NCBI RefSeq assembly: GCF_001625085.1
Contig: NZ_BDAW01000015.1
Coordinates: 62,001-126,000 of the forward strand
Source of the DNA: Nocardia acidivorans NBRC 108247
GTDB taxonomy: Bacteria; Actinomycetota; Actinomycetes; Mycobacteriales; Mycobacteriaceae
DNA length: 64,000 nt
Reading direction: 5' to 3'
Shown: positions 1 through 9,438 of the stretch, piece after piece
Position numbering within the stretch: the first letter of the stretch is position 1
How the letters are laid out: every line of letters begins with the position of its first letter
Translations under genes and position numbers: made by a program
The notes under the pieces: generated by a model
What the model was told of the DNA's origin: nothing
The model's database searches: none
What the model saw: only the letters and a program-made list of their open reading frames with translations

Positions 1-100
1 ACCGCATTGGCTGGGCAGCGCCGGCGGCGGTCCGGTCGAACTGCTGATCCTGGTCGGCCCGCGCGGGATGCGCGCGCACGTGCACCCCGCCCGGGCGTGA
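1..100 (+). CDS. 3' end of a truncated coding region (partial)
   Basis: Frame 2 is open from the window edge to a TGA at 98-100 and would give about 32 residues ending in GPRGMRAHVHPARA. The third codon positions are GC-rich, as in the neighbouring genes. The other two plus frames either stop early or run on without gene-like composition. The product cannot be named from so little sequence. It converges on the minus-strand gene that ends at 135. Confidence 0.4.
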   Translation, partial: PHWLGSAGGGPVELLILVGPRGMRAHVHPARA

Positions 101-134
101 CCACCGCCGAAGGTGAAAACCGTTGCGGGAAAAG

Positions 135-830
135 CTACTTCGCCGGAGCGTTGAACGGCTGGTTGATCGTCGTGAAGTACTGCGCCGCGGCGAGAATCGC
201 GACCGGCGCGGTCACGAAGATCTGACCCGCGACGGTGCCGAGGAACCCGACCACGCTCATACCGACGATGCAGCCGACCGCGACGCCGCCGAGCGCGCCG
301 AACATGGCGGTGAGCACACCGGTGACGGTGCCCAGGGTGGCCCCGCCGATGAGGCAGCCCAGCGCCGCCCCGCCGATACCGCCGGCCAGGGTGCCGATGG
401 TGGCGCCCAGTGAGATGGTGGCGGTCATCCGGCTCCAGGCCGCCTGCTCCCGGTCGTATTCGGTCTTCCACGGCGCCTTGTCCTCGAAGGGCAGGGCGAC
501 CGGCTGGTACCGCGCGTGCGCGAGATCGAATTCGGGGGTCAGGGTGGCGACGTGATCGGTGATCTCGGCCGCGATGGGGAAGACGAAATCGTCTACCCGG
601 AAGGACAATTCGGTGCCCGCGACGGTAACGCCATTGGCCGCCTTCACCTTGAACACCCCGTCCTCGACCACCATCGAACCCGCGTCGGTCCGAATGATGG
701 TGTTGGTCTCGCTGTTCGTCGCCGTGTAGTTGATGGCGTCGGCTTCGGCGGGCGCGGCGTGCGCGGTGCCCGCGCAGACGCCGAGCGCGCCGGACAGAAC
801 GAGGGATACGACGAACTTGTTGAGCTTCAT
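135..830 (-). CDS. Secreted glycine-zipper protein of unknown function
   Basis: 231 aa from ATG at 830, where the product starts MKLNKFVVS and has a typical Sec signal peptide ending around AHA-AP (residues 22-25). A longer in-frame start at 908 would bury the signal peptide, so I prefer 830; an AAGGA lies about 12 nt upstream. The mature part has a polar N-terminal domain and then, from about residue 145, a glycine/alanine-rich hydrophobic stretch with GxxxG spacing. Similar exported proteins of unknown role are common in Nocardia and Mycobacterium. The hydrophobic tail suggests membrane association or oligomerisation. No enzyme motif is visible. Confidence 0.75.
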   Translation of the reverse strand: MKLNKFVVSLVLSGALGVCAGTAHAAPAEADAINYTATNSETNTIIRTDAGSMVVEDGVFKVKAANGVTVAGTELSFRVDDFVFPIAAEITDHVATLTPEFDLAHARYQPVALPFEDKAPWKTEYDREQAAWSRMTATISLGATIGTLAGGIGGAALGCLIGGATLGTVTGVLTAMFGALGGVAVGCIVGMSVVGFLGTVAGQIFVTAPVAILAAAQYFTTINQPFNAPAK

Positions 831-965
831 GGAGATGAAAATCCTTGTCTCGGTGCGGGTCAGGTTCCGCACGATAAAGCCGATTCCGAACGCCGGAATC
901 CGCGTCAAGCTATGGGTTACCGGCGGCGCGGCCCAGGGGCCGTGCCGCTCAGCGGTATTCGGGAA

Positions 966-2450
966 TCAGACGGTAGCGCGACGGCGGGATGCCAAGCCCA
1001 CCAGCACATCCAGGATGAGGAATCCGAGCAGCGGAATGCCGATCATCGGTGCGAACCAACCGGCGACCGCGGCCGCCGCCAGGAACGGCACCAGCACGAT
1101 GAGGGGCGTCTGCCGGATCGCCCCGCGACGCGGCGCCCTGCCCAGCGCGACCTTGCCCGCCGCCTTGGTCGGGCGACGCCGCCACCACATGAGGTAACCG
1201 CGCACCACCACGGTGAGCAGTCCGATCATGATGGCGAGCAGCAGCAGCTGATTCAGCAGGCCGAACATCAACCCCATATGGAATTGGATGCCCCAGTTGG
1301 TCAGCTTGGCGGCCAGCGGCCAATCCGAGTAGCGCAGGGTATCGGTGACCACCCCGGTGCTGCCGTTCACCGCGACCGAATCCAATGTCAGCACACCGGG
1401 CCGGCGCAGCTCCTTGGCGACGAAGGCGGTGCCGTCCTTGGCCGGAACGCTGATCTCCAGCGGCCCCTCCAGCCCGTTGGCGCGCGCCACCGCGAACACG
1501 GTGTCGACCAGTGCGGCCTTGTTCGCGGCCGGTGCGGTGCTCGGCGCGGCGCTGCCGTGACCGTCGTGCTCACCACCGGCGGGCATGGCCGGACCGGTGG
1601 ATCCGGGCAGCGTGGCGGTGACCGCGGGCGTGGTCCAGCTCAGCTCCTCGCGCAGCTTGGCGACATTCTCACCGGCGTATTTGGACCAGGTCATACCGGT
1701 CGCCGACAACAGCAGCAGCACCGGCAGAATCCAGATACCCACCACCGCATGCCAATTCAGCGTGCGCGCCCGCGGCCGGGACCGATCGGGCCGCAGCAGC
1801 CAGCCCGCCGACCGCTTCTCGCGGCGCGCCCGCACCCGGCGGAACCACAGCACCAGCCCGGCCAGCGCGATCACCCACAGCCAGGACGCGGCGATCTCGC
1901 TGTAGTAGCGGCCGACGTCGCCCAGGTGCAGATCCCGGTGCAGTTGATCGATCCAGGTGCGCGTGGGCAGCGCACCCGAACTGCCGTAGACGACACTGTC
2001 GCCCAACGGCTTCGCCGTCACCGGATCGATGAACACGGCCCGTCGCTCGGACGCACCGAGCGTGGGATCGCCGAAGATGATCCGGGTGGTGTCACCCGCG
2101 TGCTGCGCGGGCGCGACCGCGATCAGCGGCAGGTCCGGGCGCACCGCGGTGCCCGCGGCGATCTGTTCGGACAGCGTTTTGGCCGGTCCGGTCGAATCGG
2201 TGTGCAGCAGACCGCGATCGGTCACCGACTCCAGCGTGGGTGACATCGCGTAGAGCGCACCGGTCACCGCGGCAATGAGAATGAACGGTGCGACGAATAC
2301 ACCGGCATAGAAATGCAGTCGCAGCAGCAACGCCTGAAAAGCATTGCTGGCACTGCGTTTTGTCGATCTCCCCGGCGGGGGAGATTCCGAATTCAGGGCA
2401 GGCGAAATAGGCGGTGCCGCATCGGCGGCACCGCTCTCTGTGATTGTCAC
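966..2450 (-). CDS. PepSY-associated TM (DUF4118-like iron/copper uptake type) membrane protein
   Basis: 494 aa from GTG at 2450. Upstream in-frame codons encode a Cys/Arg-rich run that overlaps the previous gene and is not credible. A first membrane helix near residue 40 (LRLHFYAGVFVAPFILIAAV) is followed by a PepSY-type periplasmic domain, two more helices near residues 195-270, a long external loop with a Met/His/Gly segment (AGGEHDGHGSA), a second PepSY-like region and three C-terminal helices. The family is linked in Actinobacteria to metal or siderophore-iron reduction at the membrane. It lies 34 nt after a His-rich membrane gene on the same strand, so the two are probably one operon handling metal. 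The substrate is not shown. Confidence 0.85.
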   Translation of the reverse strand: MTITESGAADAAPPISPALNSESPPPGRSTKRSASNAFQALLLRLHFYAGVFVAPFILIAAVTGALYAMSPTLESVTDRGLLHTDSTGPAKTLSEQIAAGTAVRPDLPLIAVAPAQHAGDTTRIIFGDPTLGASERRAVFIDPVTAKPLGDSVVYGSSGALPTRTWIDQLHRDLHLGDVGRYYSEIAASWLWVIALAGLVLWFRRVRARREKRSAGWLLRPDRSRPRARTLNWHAVVGIWILPVLLLLSATGMTWSKYAGENVAKLREELSWTTPAVTATLPGSTGPAMPAGGEHDGHGSAAPSTAPAANKAALVDTVFAVARANGLEGPLEISVPAKDGTAFVAKELRRPGVLTLDSVAVNGSTGVVTDTLRYSDWPLAAKLTNWGIQFHMGLMFGLLNQLLLLAIMIGLLTVVVRGYLMWWRRRPTKAAGKVALGRAPRRGAIRQTPLIVLVPFLAAAAVAGWFAPMIGIPLLGFLILDVLVGLASRRRATV

Positions 2451-2484
2451 GAGCGGACTTTCTGATGTTCGAGGAGAGAAGAAT

Positions 2485-3060
2485 TCAGACTCGAACGAAA
2501 GCCGGTGGACCACGGGTCCGGAAGGCGTCGGCCGCGAGCACGCGCAGCACGACCCGATCGCGATGGGCGATCGGCAACTGCGGCGGTCCGGAAAGGACCG
2601 GCAGGGAGATCGATACCGGCAGCGCCCAGGCCAGCACCGTGCTGGCAACCCGATACGCGGCCTCGGCCCCGAGGATCATCACCGCGGCCACACAGGCGGC
2701 GGAGACGTGCGCGGCCAGCATGGCCGGACTCCATGGGGACGCGTGGTGATGATGGTGCCCGCTACTCCCGGGCGACCCCCACATCATGCTGAAGTGGCCG
2801 AGCAACTGCCCGCCGATCAGCGCGACCACGAGTCCGAGCCAGGTGGTGCGCAGCGCGCCGATACCGGCGACCAGCGCACCCACCGCCGCCGAGGCGGCGA
2901 TCAGCAGCGTCAGCGCACTGGATTCCAAAGGCGCTGCCCCGGAGATCCAGCCGTGCGCGGCGACCGCCAGCGCTCCGGAAAGCGAACCGGCCGAGCCACC
3001 ACGCAATATCGCGGCATCACCGCGGATATGCGCCGTGGACCGGCCGGACTCGAAACTCAC
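2485..3060 (-). CDS. Small multi-pass membrane protein with a His-rich loop
   Basis: 191 aa, starting MSFESGRSTAH. About five hydrophobic segments can be seen (residues 25-50, 52-70, 75-95, 115-135 and 138-160). Between the third and fourth is a loop GSSGHHHHHASPW, a likely metal-binding stretch. It is the first gene of a two-gene minus-strand operon with the PepSY membrane protein 34 nt downstream, which supports a joint role in copper or iron handling. No named family is certain. Its ORF overlaps plausible but poorer antisense frames. Confidence 0.75.
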   Translation of the reverse strand: MSFESGRSTAHIRGDAAILRGGSAGSLSGALAVAAHGWISGAAPLESSALTLLIAASAAVGALVAGIGALRTTWLGLVVALIGGQLLGHFSMMWGSPGSSGHHHHHASPWSPAMLAAHVSAACVAAVMILGAEAAYRVASTVLAWALPVSISLPVLSGPPQLPIAHRDRVVLRVLAADAFRTRGPPAFVRV

Positions 3061-3125
3061 GCGCTGATAATAGCTGAGAATGCGGGGCCGATTCGCCGCC
3101 CCGGCATACTCGCTACCATCCGGAA

Positions 3126-4787
3126 TTACTCGGCGGGAACACTCATTTCGATGAGCGGCTTGCGCAAGAGCTTGCCGGTGGCATTGCGGGGGAGTTCATC
3201 GAGGAAGATCACCTCGCGCGGCACCTTGTAGCGCGCCAGGTTCTCCTTCACATAATCCTTGAGCTCCTGCACATCGCGCTTGGAGTCCGGACCCGGAACC
3301 ACAATGGCGCGCAGCCGCTTTCCGAAATCGCGATCCTCGACGCCGACCACGGCCGCCTCGAGCACATCGGGGCGGTTGGAGAGCAGGTTCTCCACCTCCT
3401 GCGGGAAGACGTTCTCGCCGCCGGAGACGATCATGTCGTCATCGCGCCCGTCGATGAAGAGCAGACCGTCGGTGTCGAAGTGCCCGACATCGCCGCTGGA
3501 CATGAGCCCGTCCACATACTCCTTGGTGCGACCGTCGGTGTACTGCTTGAACGAGTGCCCGTTCTCGATGAAGATCGTGCCGGTCACATTCGGCGCGGAG
3601 ATGCGCTTGCGGTTCTCGTCGTACAGCGCGATGCGGATACCGACCGGCGCCTTGCCCGCGGTGGTCGGGGCCTTGCGCAGTTCGGCCGGGGTGGCCACGG
3701 TCATGACCGCGCATTCGGTGGAGCCGTACACGTTGTAGAGCGAATCGCCGAAGTAGTCCAGGGTGCGGGTGACCACGTCCGGCGGGATGGCCGATCCGGC
3801 GGCGAAGAGTACGCGCAGGGTCTCCGAGGGCTGGTACTTGGCGAGGGTCTCGGGCGGCAGATCCAGGATGCGCTGCAACATGGTCGGCACCACGGTCAGG
3901 CCCTGCGCCCGATACTTCTGGATATTCGCCAGGGTGGTCTCGGGATCGAATCGCCGCTGCTGGAAGACGACTCGATTGCCCAGGGCGATGGAGATGGTGA
4001 ACTGCGAGAGCCCGGTGGCATGGAAGATCGGCGCGGCCATCACCACGGTGCTGTTGCGCGGCATGGGAATTCGATCCAGGAACTGCGCGGTGATGAAGGG
4101 GCTGACCTTATCGCGGGGCGCGCCCTTCGGGGTGCCGGTGGTGCCGCTGGTCAGAATGACCATGCCGCCCGGCTTGTCGGGCGGGGCCAGCGGCGCGGTG
4201 GACTGCCCGGCCGCGATCGAATCGATGGTCGGGATGGACGGATCGGCATTGTCCTTCTCGTCCACCCAGGTCAGGATGCGCGGGATGTCCTCGGGAATGG
4301 CGCTCATGAGGTCGAAGAACTCGCTGTCGTGCAGCACCGCCTTGACCTTCTCGCGCGCGGCCACATCCGCGAACTGCGGTTTGGCGAAACCGGTGTTCAT
4401 CAGCACCGCGCGCACGCCGAGCTTGCCCGCCGCGACCAGAGTGAGCACCATGCCGCGGTGATCGCGGGCGAGGACGCCGATCACGTCACCGGGATTCAAG
4501 CCCTGCGCCGAGAGTCCGCGTGCGAAGGCGGAGGACTGCTTGTCCAGCTGCTCGAAGGTCAGCTCACCGCGCTCGTCGACGATCGCCGCCGATTTGGGAT
4601 TGGTATTGGCGGCGTGCACGACCGCGCCCGCGAAGGGCCCGAACTTGAGCACATTGACCGCCGACCGCACCGCCTGATCCGGGCGCAGTGGATTGAACAA
4701 ACCTCCGCGCACCATGGCATTGACGCTGAGCGCCGCATCACCCGCTTTACGAAGAACCGTGCCTGCCGACGGAAGGGCTAGTGACAT
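3126..4787 (-). CDS. Fatty-acid-CoA ligase (FadD family)
   Basis: 553 aa, ANL-superfamily adenylating enzyme that activates a carboxylic acid with ATP and CoA. Visible motifs: P-loop VILTSGTTGTPKGAPRD near residue 210, the acyl-adenylate signature YGSTECA near 355, the hinge and aspartate region SGDVGHFDTDGLLFIDGRDDD near 435, and the catalytic lysine in RNATGKLLRKPL near 540. ATG at 4787 has a GGAAGG ribosome-binding site. It is a close paralogue of the gene immediately upstream (4953-6611); both belong to the FadD12-like group by overall sequence. The natural chain length cannot be read from sequence. Confidence 0.9.
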   Translation of the reverse strand: MSLALPSAGTVLRKAGDAALSVNAMVRGGLFNPLRPDQAVRSAVNVLKFGPFAGAVVHAANTNPKSAAIVDERGELTFEQLDKQSSAFARGLSAQGLNPGDVIGVLARDHRGMVLTLVAAGKLGVRAVLMNTGFAKPQFADVAAREKVKAVLHDSEFFDLMSAIPEDIPRILTWVDEKDNADPSIPTIDSIAAGQSTAPLAPPDKPGGMVILTSGTTGTPKGAPRDKVSPFITAQFLDRIPMPRNSTVVMAAPIFHATGLSQFTISIALGNRVVFQQRRFDPETTLANIQKYRAQGLTVVPTMLQRILDLPPETLAKYQPSETLRVLFAAGSAIPPDVVTRTLDYFGDSLYNVYGSTECAVMTVATPAELRKAPTTAGKAPVGIRIALYDENRKRISAPNVTGTIFIENGHSFKQYTDGRTKEYVDGLMSSGDVGHFDTDGLLFIDGRDDDMIVSGGENVFPQEVENLLSNRPDVLEAAVVGVEDRDFGKRLRAIVVPGPDSKRDVQELKDYVKENLARYKVPREVIFLDELPRNATGKLLRKPLIEMSVPAE

Positions 4788-4952
4788 GGGTACAACCTTC
4801 CGCGATCCCCCGCCGGACGAGTCGGCTGTCGGACCGCAACCTCGAGATCCAGTGCACTGCTAACCCTAGCAAGCACCCGTGGGCCGGATGTGGCTGAGGT
4901 CTCTGATACCGCCGGTAGCGTATAAACCGCCCAGGTCGTGGCGCGGATGACA

Positions 4953-6611
4953 TCAGGGGTGGGCGGGCTCCTCGTATTCGACCAGTACCCGGCGCAGCAG
5001 TTTCCCGGTGGCATTGCGGGGCAGTTCGCCGAGGAAGAAAACATCCCGGGGAACCTTGTAGCGTGCGAGATTGCCCTTGATATACGCCTTGATCTCCTCG
5101 GGCTCGGGCCGCTGCCCGGGCTCGGGGACGATGAAAGCCCGCAGCCGCTTGCCGAATTCGACATCGTCCACGCCGACCACCGCCGCGTCGAAGACATCCG
5201 GGCGTTCCAGCAGCAGGTTCTCCACCTCCTGCGGGAAGACGTTCTCACCGCCGGAGACGATCATGTCGTCATCGCGACCGTCCACGAAAAGCAGTCCGCG
5301 ATCATCGAAGTGGCCGACATCGCCGCTGGACATATAGCCGTCGATGATCTGCTTGTGCCGTCCGTCGGTATAGCCCTTGAACGGCGCGCCGGAGCGGATG
5401 AAGATGCGGCCGGTGACATTCTTGGCCCGCACGCGCCTGCCGGCCTCATCGAAGAGCACCACCTCGCAGGTGGTGGGGGAGCGGCCCGCGGTGCCGGGCG
5501 CGATGGCCAGATCCTCCGGCCGCGCCACGGTCGCGATGGCGCATTCGGTGGAGCCGTACAGGTTGTAGAGCACCGGGCCGAAGGCCTCGGCGGCGCGGAT
5601 CGACAGCTCGGGCGAGAGCGCGGAGCCCGCGACCACAATGCCGCGCAGGGCCGAGATGTCGTACCTGTCGCGAATTCCCTTGTCCAGCTCCACCATTCGA
5701 TGCAGCATGGTGGGCACCGCGACCAGCATGTCGGCGCGGTGCTCGGCGATCAATCGCAGCGTGCGCTCGGCGTCGAAGCGGCGCGCCATTACCACCTTGT
5801 TGCCCAGGCCCGTGCCCACCAGCCAGGTGGCCAGTCCCGTGCTGTGGAAGATCGGCGAGACGATGACCATGGTGCCCTGGGCCGGGAAGTCGATGCGATC
5901 GACCATCTGGACGGTGGCCAGTGGCGAGGTCTTGTCGCGCGGTGCGCCCTTGGGCAGACCGGTGGTGCCGCTGGTGAGGATGACGACCCCGCCCGGCTTC
6001 TTGGGGCTGGGCAGCGGGGCCTTGGCGTTGGCCGCGATCAAGGTGTCGAGAGTGACCGCGTCCGAGGGTATTTCGGCGTCGCCGTCGACCCAGGTGAGCA
6101 CCCGGGGCAGCGCGGCGGGCAGCGCGTCGAGCAGGCCGAGGAATTCGCTGTCGTGCAGTACCACCTTCACGTTCTCGCGCTCGCAGACCTGCGCGAACTG
6201 CGGTTTTGCGAAGCCGGTGTTCATCAGCGCGACGCGGGCGCCGAGTTTGCCCGCCGCGACCATGGCCAGGATCAGGCCGCGATGATCACGCGCGAGCAGG
6301 CCGATCACCGTGCCGGGGGTGACGCCCAGGCGCTGGAGTCCGCGGGCCACCGCGTTCGATTGCTCGTCCAATTCCCGATAGGTCAGTTCGCCGCGCTCAT
6401 CGGCGATGCCGGGATTGTCCGGCCAGACCCGCGCGGCATGGCGCAGGGCGGTGGCGGGCGGGCCGAAGACCTGTGATTCGCGCATGGTCCGGAGCGTCTC
6501 CACCGGTTTGCGTGGATCGGTGATTCCCTTGTCCCGCAAGGTTTTCAAGCCCTGGAGCGCCTCGACGCCGTGGGTGATCCGCTGCTGCGCCGAATTCAGG
6601 ACCGAGGCCAT
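4953..6611 (-). CDS. Fatty-acid-CoA ligase (FadD family), paralogue of the downstream gene
   Basis: 552 aa with the same domain order as its neighbour: P-loop VILTSGTTGLPKGAPRD, adenylate motif YGSTECA, hinge VDGRDDDMIVSGGENVFPQE and C-terminal Lys in RNATGKLLRRVL. ATG at 6611 is preceded by GGAGGTGG at good spacing. The two ligases are separated by 165 nt and share long identical blocks, which points to tandem duplication. Divergence in the pocket region (residues about 230-330) suggests different acyl substrates. Both are probably cytosolic or peripheral membrane enzymes of lipid activation. Confidence 0.9.
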   Translation of the reverse strand: MASVLNSAQQRITHGVEALQGLKTLRDKGITDPRKPVETLRTMRESQVFGPPATALRHAARVWPDNPGIADERGELTYRELDEQSNAVARGLQRLGVTPGTVIGLLARDHRGLILAMVAAGKLGARVALMNTGFAKPQFAQVCERENVKVVLHDSEFLGLLDALPAALPRVLTWVDGDAEIPSDAVTLDTLIAANAKAPLPSPKKPGGVVILTSGTTGLPKGAPRDKTSPLATVQMVDRIDFPAQGTMVIVSPIFHSTGLATWLVGTGLGNKVVMARRFDAERTLRLIAEHRADMLVAVPTMLHRMVELDKGIRDRYDISALRGIVVAGSALSPELSIRAAEAFGPVLYNLYGSTECAIATVARPEDLAIAPGTAGRSPTTCEVVLFDEAGRRVRAKNVTGRIFIRSGAPFKGYTDGRHKQIIDGYMSSGDVGHFDDRGLLFVDGRDDDMIVSGGENVFPQEVENLLLERPDVFDAAVVGVDDVEFGKRLRAFIVPEPGQRPEPEEIKAYIKGNLARYKVPRDVFFLGELPRNATGKLLRRVLVEYEEPAHP

Positions 6612-6829
6612 ACGACCACCTCCGAGAGAGTGTGTGGCCCGCCCCCTCGCGCGCGGCGGGTAGCGTCACGGTAACAGCGGCCTGTGATGGGCGTTACACA
6701 AATTCGGTCACATCGGTCATTTGCCGCATGTGTGCAGAACGCACCGGGCTCTTCACCTTCCGGACACCCGCCGTACACGGGAATCGACAAGGCTGCGGTG
6801 TCCCACTTTCCAGCTTGATGAGGTCCCCG

Positions 6830-6901
6830 ATGGAACTGCTCGAAGTTATCGCCAACATTTTCGCCACGATCATGTCCCAGGCGAGCGGCAGCGCCGCCTG
6901 A
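6830..6901 (+). CDS. Tiny amphipathic peptide (23 aa)
   Basis: ATG at 6830 encodes MELLEVIANIFATIMSQASG plus SAA and stops at 6901. A GAGGT lies 5-9 nt upstream, and a strong bidirectional terminator follows 30 nt after the stop. The peptide is one hydrophobic/amphipathic helix with a small polar tail. A second tiny ORF in this window (23458-23559) has the same plan: hydrophobic helix, tail containing SGSA, good ribosome-binding site and terminator. Possible roles are a membrane-active, signalling or regulatory peptide; none is shown. It could still be chance, since only context supports it. Confidence 0.45.
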   Translation: MELLEVIANIFATIMSQASGSAA

Positions 6902-6930
6902 TTCGAGGCGCGCGCCAGCTGTAGGAGATG

Positions 6931-6960
6931 ACGGCCCGCCGGAGTATTCCGGCGGGCCGT
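6931..6960. terminator. Bidirectional rho-independent-type terminator
   Basis: Perfect 13-bp inverted repeat (6931-6943 with 6948-6960) around a GTAT loop. It sits between the plus-strand tiny peptide ORF and the convergent SDR gene that ends at 6968. There is no long T run, as is usual in actinomycetes. Confidence 0.8.
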
Positions 6961-6967
6961 CGCCATG

Positions 6968-7798
6968 TCACAGACCGGTGGTGAGCCCCAGGTGCGCGGT
7001 CGCGTCGAGGTCGGCGGCGACCGCCGCGATCTTGCCGCGAATCGCCTGCACCGCATCCGGGCCGAGCGCCAGGCGCAGCGGCGGATTCGCCTGGCCCACG
7101 GTGGCTATGACCGCGGCCGCCGCCTTGGCCGGATCGCCCTCCTGCTGCTGATCCGAGGAGGGCAGACCCTCGCGGATCGCGCCGACCGTCTCGGCATAGT
7201 CCGCGATCTCACCGCTGATGGCCAGCGCGGCGGGTTTGGCGAAACCGGTGCGGAAGGCGCCGGGTTCGACGATCAGCACCTGGATGCCCAGCGGTGCGAC
7301 CTCGGCGGCGAGCGCCTCACTGGCCAATTCCAGCGCACCCTTGGCGGCGCTGTAGATGCCGACGCCCGCGAAGGACAAGAAGCCGCCCATACTGCTGACC
7401 TGCACGATCGCACCGCTGCGCCGTTCGCGCAGCTGCGGCAGCACCAGTCGGGTCAGGCGTAGCGGGCCGTGGAACATGACCTCCATGGCCTCGCGCAAAT
7501 CCTGTTCGGTGGTCTCCTCGATCGCCCCGACAATGCCGTATCCGGCATTGTTGACCAGTACGTCGATGCGCCCGGCCTCCTTCACCACGCGTTCGGCGGC
7601 GGCCGCGTCCCGCACGTCCAGGGGCACCACCTGCACCCGATCCGGGTGCGCGGCAACGACCTCCGCCATGGATTCCGGGCGCCGCACCGCGGCGATCACC
7701 TCATCGCCCGCGGCCAGCACCGCCTCGGTGAAGGCGGCACCGAAACCGCTGTTGGCTCCGGTGATCAGCCAGCGGCGGGGGGTGTGCTCTGCACTCAT
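6968..7798 (-). CDS. Short-chain dehydrogenase/reductase (SDR)
   Basis: 276 aa, Rossmann-fold NAD(P)-dependent oxidoreductase. Seen: cofactor motif TGANSGFG at residues 14-21, NNAG near 87, a serine in QVSSMGG near 139, and catalytic YSAAK near 154. This is a classical SDR with a full active site. ATG at 7798 has AAGGA about 7 nt upstream. It stands alone between a terminator and a non-coding gap, so there is no operon clue to the substrate. Confidence 0.9.
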   Translation of the reverse strand: MSAEHTPRRWLITGANSGFGAAFTEAVLAAGDEVIAAVRRPESMAEVVAAHPDRVQVVPLDVRDAAAAERVVKEAGRIDVLVNNAGYGIVGAIEETTEQDLREAMEVMFHGPLRLTRLVLPQLRERRSGAIVQVSSMGGFLSFAGVGIYSAAKGALELASEALAAEVAPLGIQVLIVEPGAFRTGFAKPAALAISGEIADYAETVGAIREGLPSSDQQQEGDPAKAAAAVIATVGQANPPLRLALGPDAVQAIRGKIAAVAADLDATAHLGLTTGL

Positions 7799-8080
7799 GA
7801 TCGATCCTTCTTCGCTGTCCCGGGCGGTCGCCCGGTTTCCCGGTACAAATAATGCCCGGCGCCTACCCGGCCCGGTATGGCCCGGAAGGTGGAATATGGA
7901 TGCGTGACAGGCGCACTGGGCAATCCCTCGCGTGACCCCCGGCCATTGCCGCGCGGTGAGACGCTCTCGCCGGAGGACCGTCGCCGCCGGGCTCGGTATG
8001 GTCAGGGCGTATCGAAGCGGAGCCGCTCTACCGGCTGACCGGTGACCTCCGCAACGAGTTCGAAGTCTTTGTCGGCGTGT
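7799..8080. other. Intergenic gap with a possible C-terminal gene scrap
   Basis: 282 nt between the SDR start and the P450 stop. On the minus strand one frame over about 8095-8010 reads ADKDFELVAEVTGQPVERL and stops. That looks like the tail of a lost protein rather than random sequence, but it has no start and no body. No promoter or RNA is evident otherwise. Confidence 0.3.
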
Positions 8081-9433
8081 TTATCGATCCACTCGGGTCT
8101 GGCGCCTGGTGATGATCATGGGGAGTCCGAAGCGGGGGCGCAGGGAGATGAGGGATTGTTCGCGGATGGGGTGGGCGGGGTGGGGTGTGAGGCGGTAGCG
8201 CTGGAGGATCATGGCTACCGCCACCTGGATTTCCAGTTCGGCCAGGGGGGCTCCTATGCATCGGCGGGCGCCGCCGCCGAAGGGGAAGTAGGTGTAGGGG
8301 AGGGGTTTCGGGTGGTTCGGGGCGAAGCGGTCGGGATCGAAGGTGTCCGGATCCGGCCAGTGCCGGGGGTCGTGGTGGACGGTGTGCGAACTGATGAAAA
8401 GGGTGGTGGCAGCCGGGATTCGGTAGCCGCCGATCTCGATTTCGCGGGTGGTCTCGCGCGGGAACATCGGGATGGGCGGGTGCAGGCGCAGGGCCTCGTC
8501 GACCACCTGCGAAAGATAGGGCAGGCGAGCGAGATCCGCCGCTTCGGGCGTGCGGCCGTCGAGCACCTCGTCCACGTCGGCGGCCAGGCGCTCGGCCACC
8601 TCCGGGTGTGCGGCCAGTTCGTGCAGGGTCCAGGACAGACCGCAGCCGGTGGTCTCGTGGCCCGCGAGCAGATAGGTCTTCAGCTCGTCGATGATCTGCC
8701 GCCGGGTCAGCGGGGCTCCCGTCGCCGGATCGATGGCGTCGAAGAGCGCGCCCACCAGGCGATCCGGGGGTAGCCCGCCCTCCAGATGCGCCGTGATCAG
8801 CGAGCTGCCCACCCCGTCGAGGACGGCCTGGGTGGCGCGGACCCGCCGCCGCACCGGACCGGGTAGCCAGGCGGGTAGCAGCTGTTCCGGACTGCCGGGG
8901 AACATGGCGGCGAGCACATCGCGAATGGTCGGCACCACCTCCGTCGCGCGATCGCTCATATCGATACCGCACAGCACCCGGGTGACCACCTCGAAGGCCA
9001 GCCGCATCATCTCCGGCACGATATCGACCGATTCCCCCTGTGCTCCAGCGTCTTCCCAGCGCTGGAACATATCCCGCACCACCGCGGCGATGGTCGGTAC
9101 GTGGGGGCGCAGATAACCCGCGCGGAAGAACGGCTGGCCCGCGGTGCGCAGCGTGCGCCATTGCTCACCGTCGGTGGTCAGCGATCCCTTACCGAAGAAG
9201 AGTTCGAAGCCGCCGTAGACCTTGCCGCGCCGATACGCTCCCGTCTTGTCGTGCAGCACCTGCGGAATCAGTGCCGGACCGGTGATCTGGTGCATGAGCT
9301 GCGGCCCCACCCGGAAGCGGGCGATATCGCCGTAGTCACGGTGCAGGCCGCGCATAATGCCCGCGGCATCGGCGCGATAGCGGCGGATGCCGATGGGCAG
9401 CCGTGGACCGGGTGCGATTTCGGGTCTGGTCAT
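8081..9433 (-). CDS. Cytochrome P450
   Basis: 450 aa from ATG at 9433, five nt after the stop of the upstream FAD oxidase gene; an alternative ATG at 9457 would overlap that stop. Visible: I-helix oxygen-activation motif AGHETT near residue 248, the ExxR motif in EALRLHPP near 310, and the haem-cysteine loop FPFGGGARRCIGA near 388. No N-terminal membrane anchor, so this is a soluble bacterial P450. Co-transcription with an FAD-linked oxidase suggests oxidation of a common lipid, sterol or terpenoid-like substrate, but that is inference. The electron donor is not encoded nearby. Confidence 0.95.
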   Translation of the reverse strand: MTRPEIAPGPRLPIGIRRYRADAAGIMRGLHRDYGDIARFRVGPQLMHQITGPALIPQVLHDKTGAYRRGKVYGGFELFFGKGSLTTDGEQWRTLRTAGQPFFRAGYLRPHVPTIAAVVRDMFQRWEDAGAQGESVDIVPEMMRLAFEVVTRVLCGIDMSDRATEVVPTIRDVLAAMFPGSPEQLLPAWLPGPVRRRVRATQAVLDGVGSSLITAHLEGGLPPDRLVGALFDAIDPATGAPLTRRQIIDELKTYLLAGHETTGCGLSWTLHELAAHPEVAERLAADVDEVLDGRTPEAADLARLPYLSQVVDEALRLHPPIPMFPRETTREIEIGGYRIPAATTLFISSHTVHHDPRHWPDPDTFDPDRFAPNHPKPLPYTYFPFGGGARRCIGAPLAELEIQVAVAMILQRYRLTPHPAHPIREQSLISLRPRFGLPMIITRRQTRVDR

Positions 9434-9438
9434 GGCGC

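Noticed and set aside
516..2243. Open plus-strand frame of 575 codons opposite the PepSY gene
   Set aside because: Shadow frame, rich in Gln/Arg/His, without motifs. The minus strand has a clear membrane protein.
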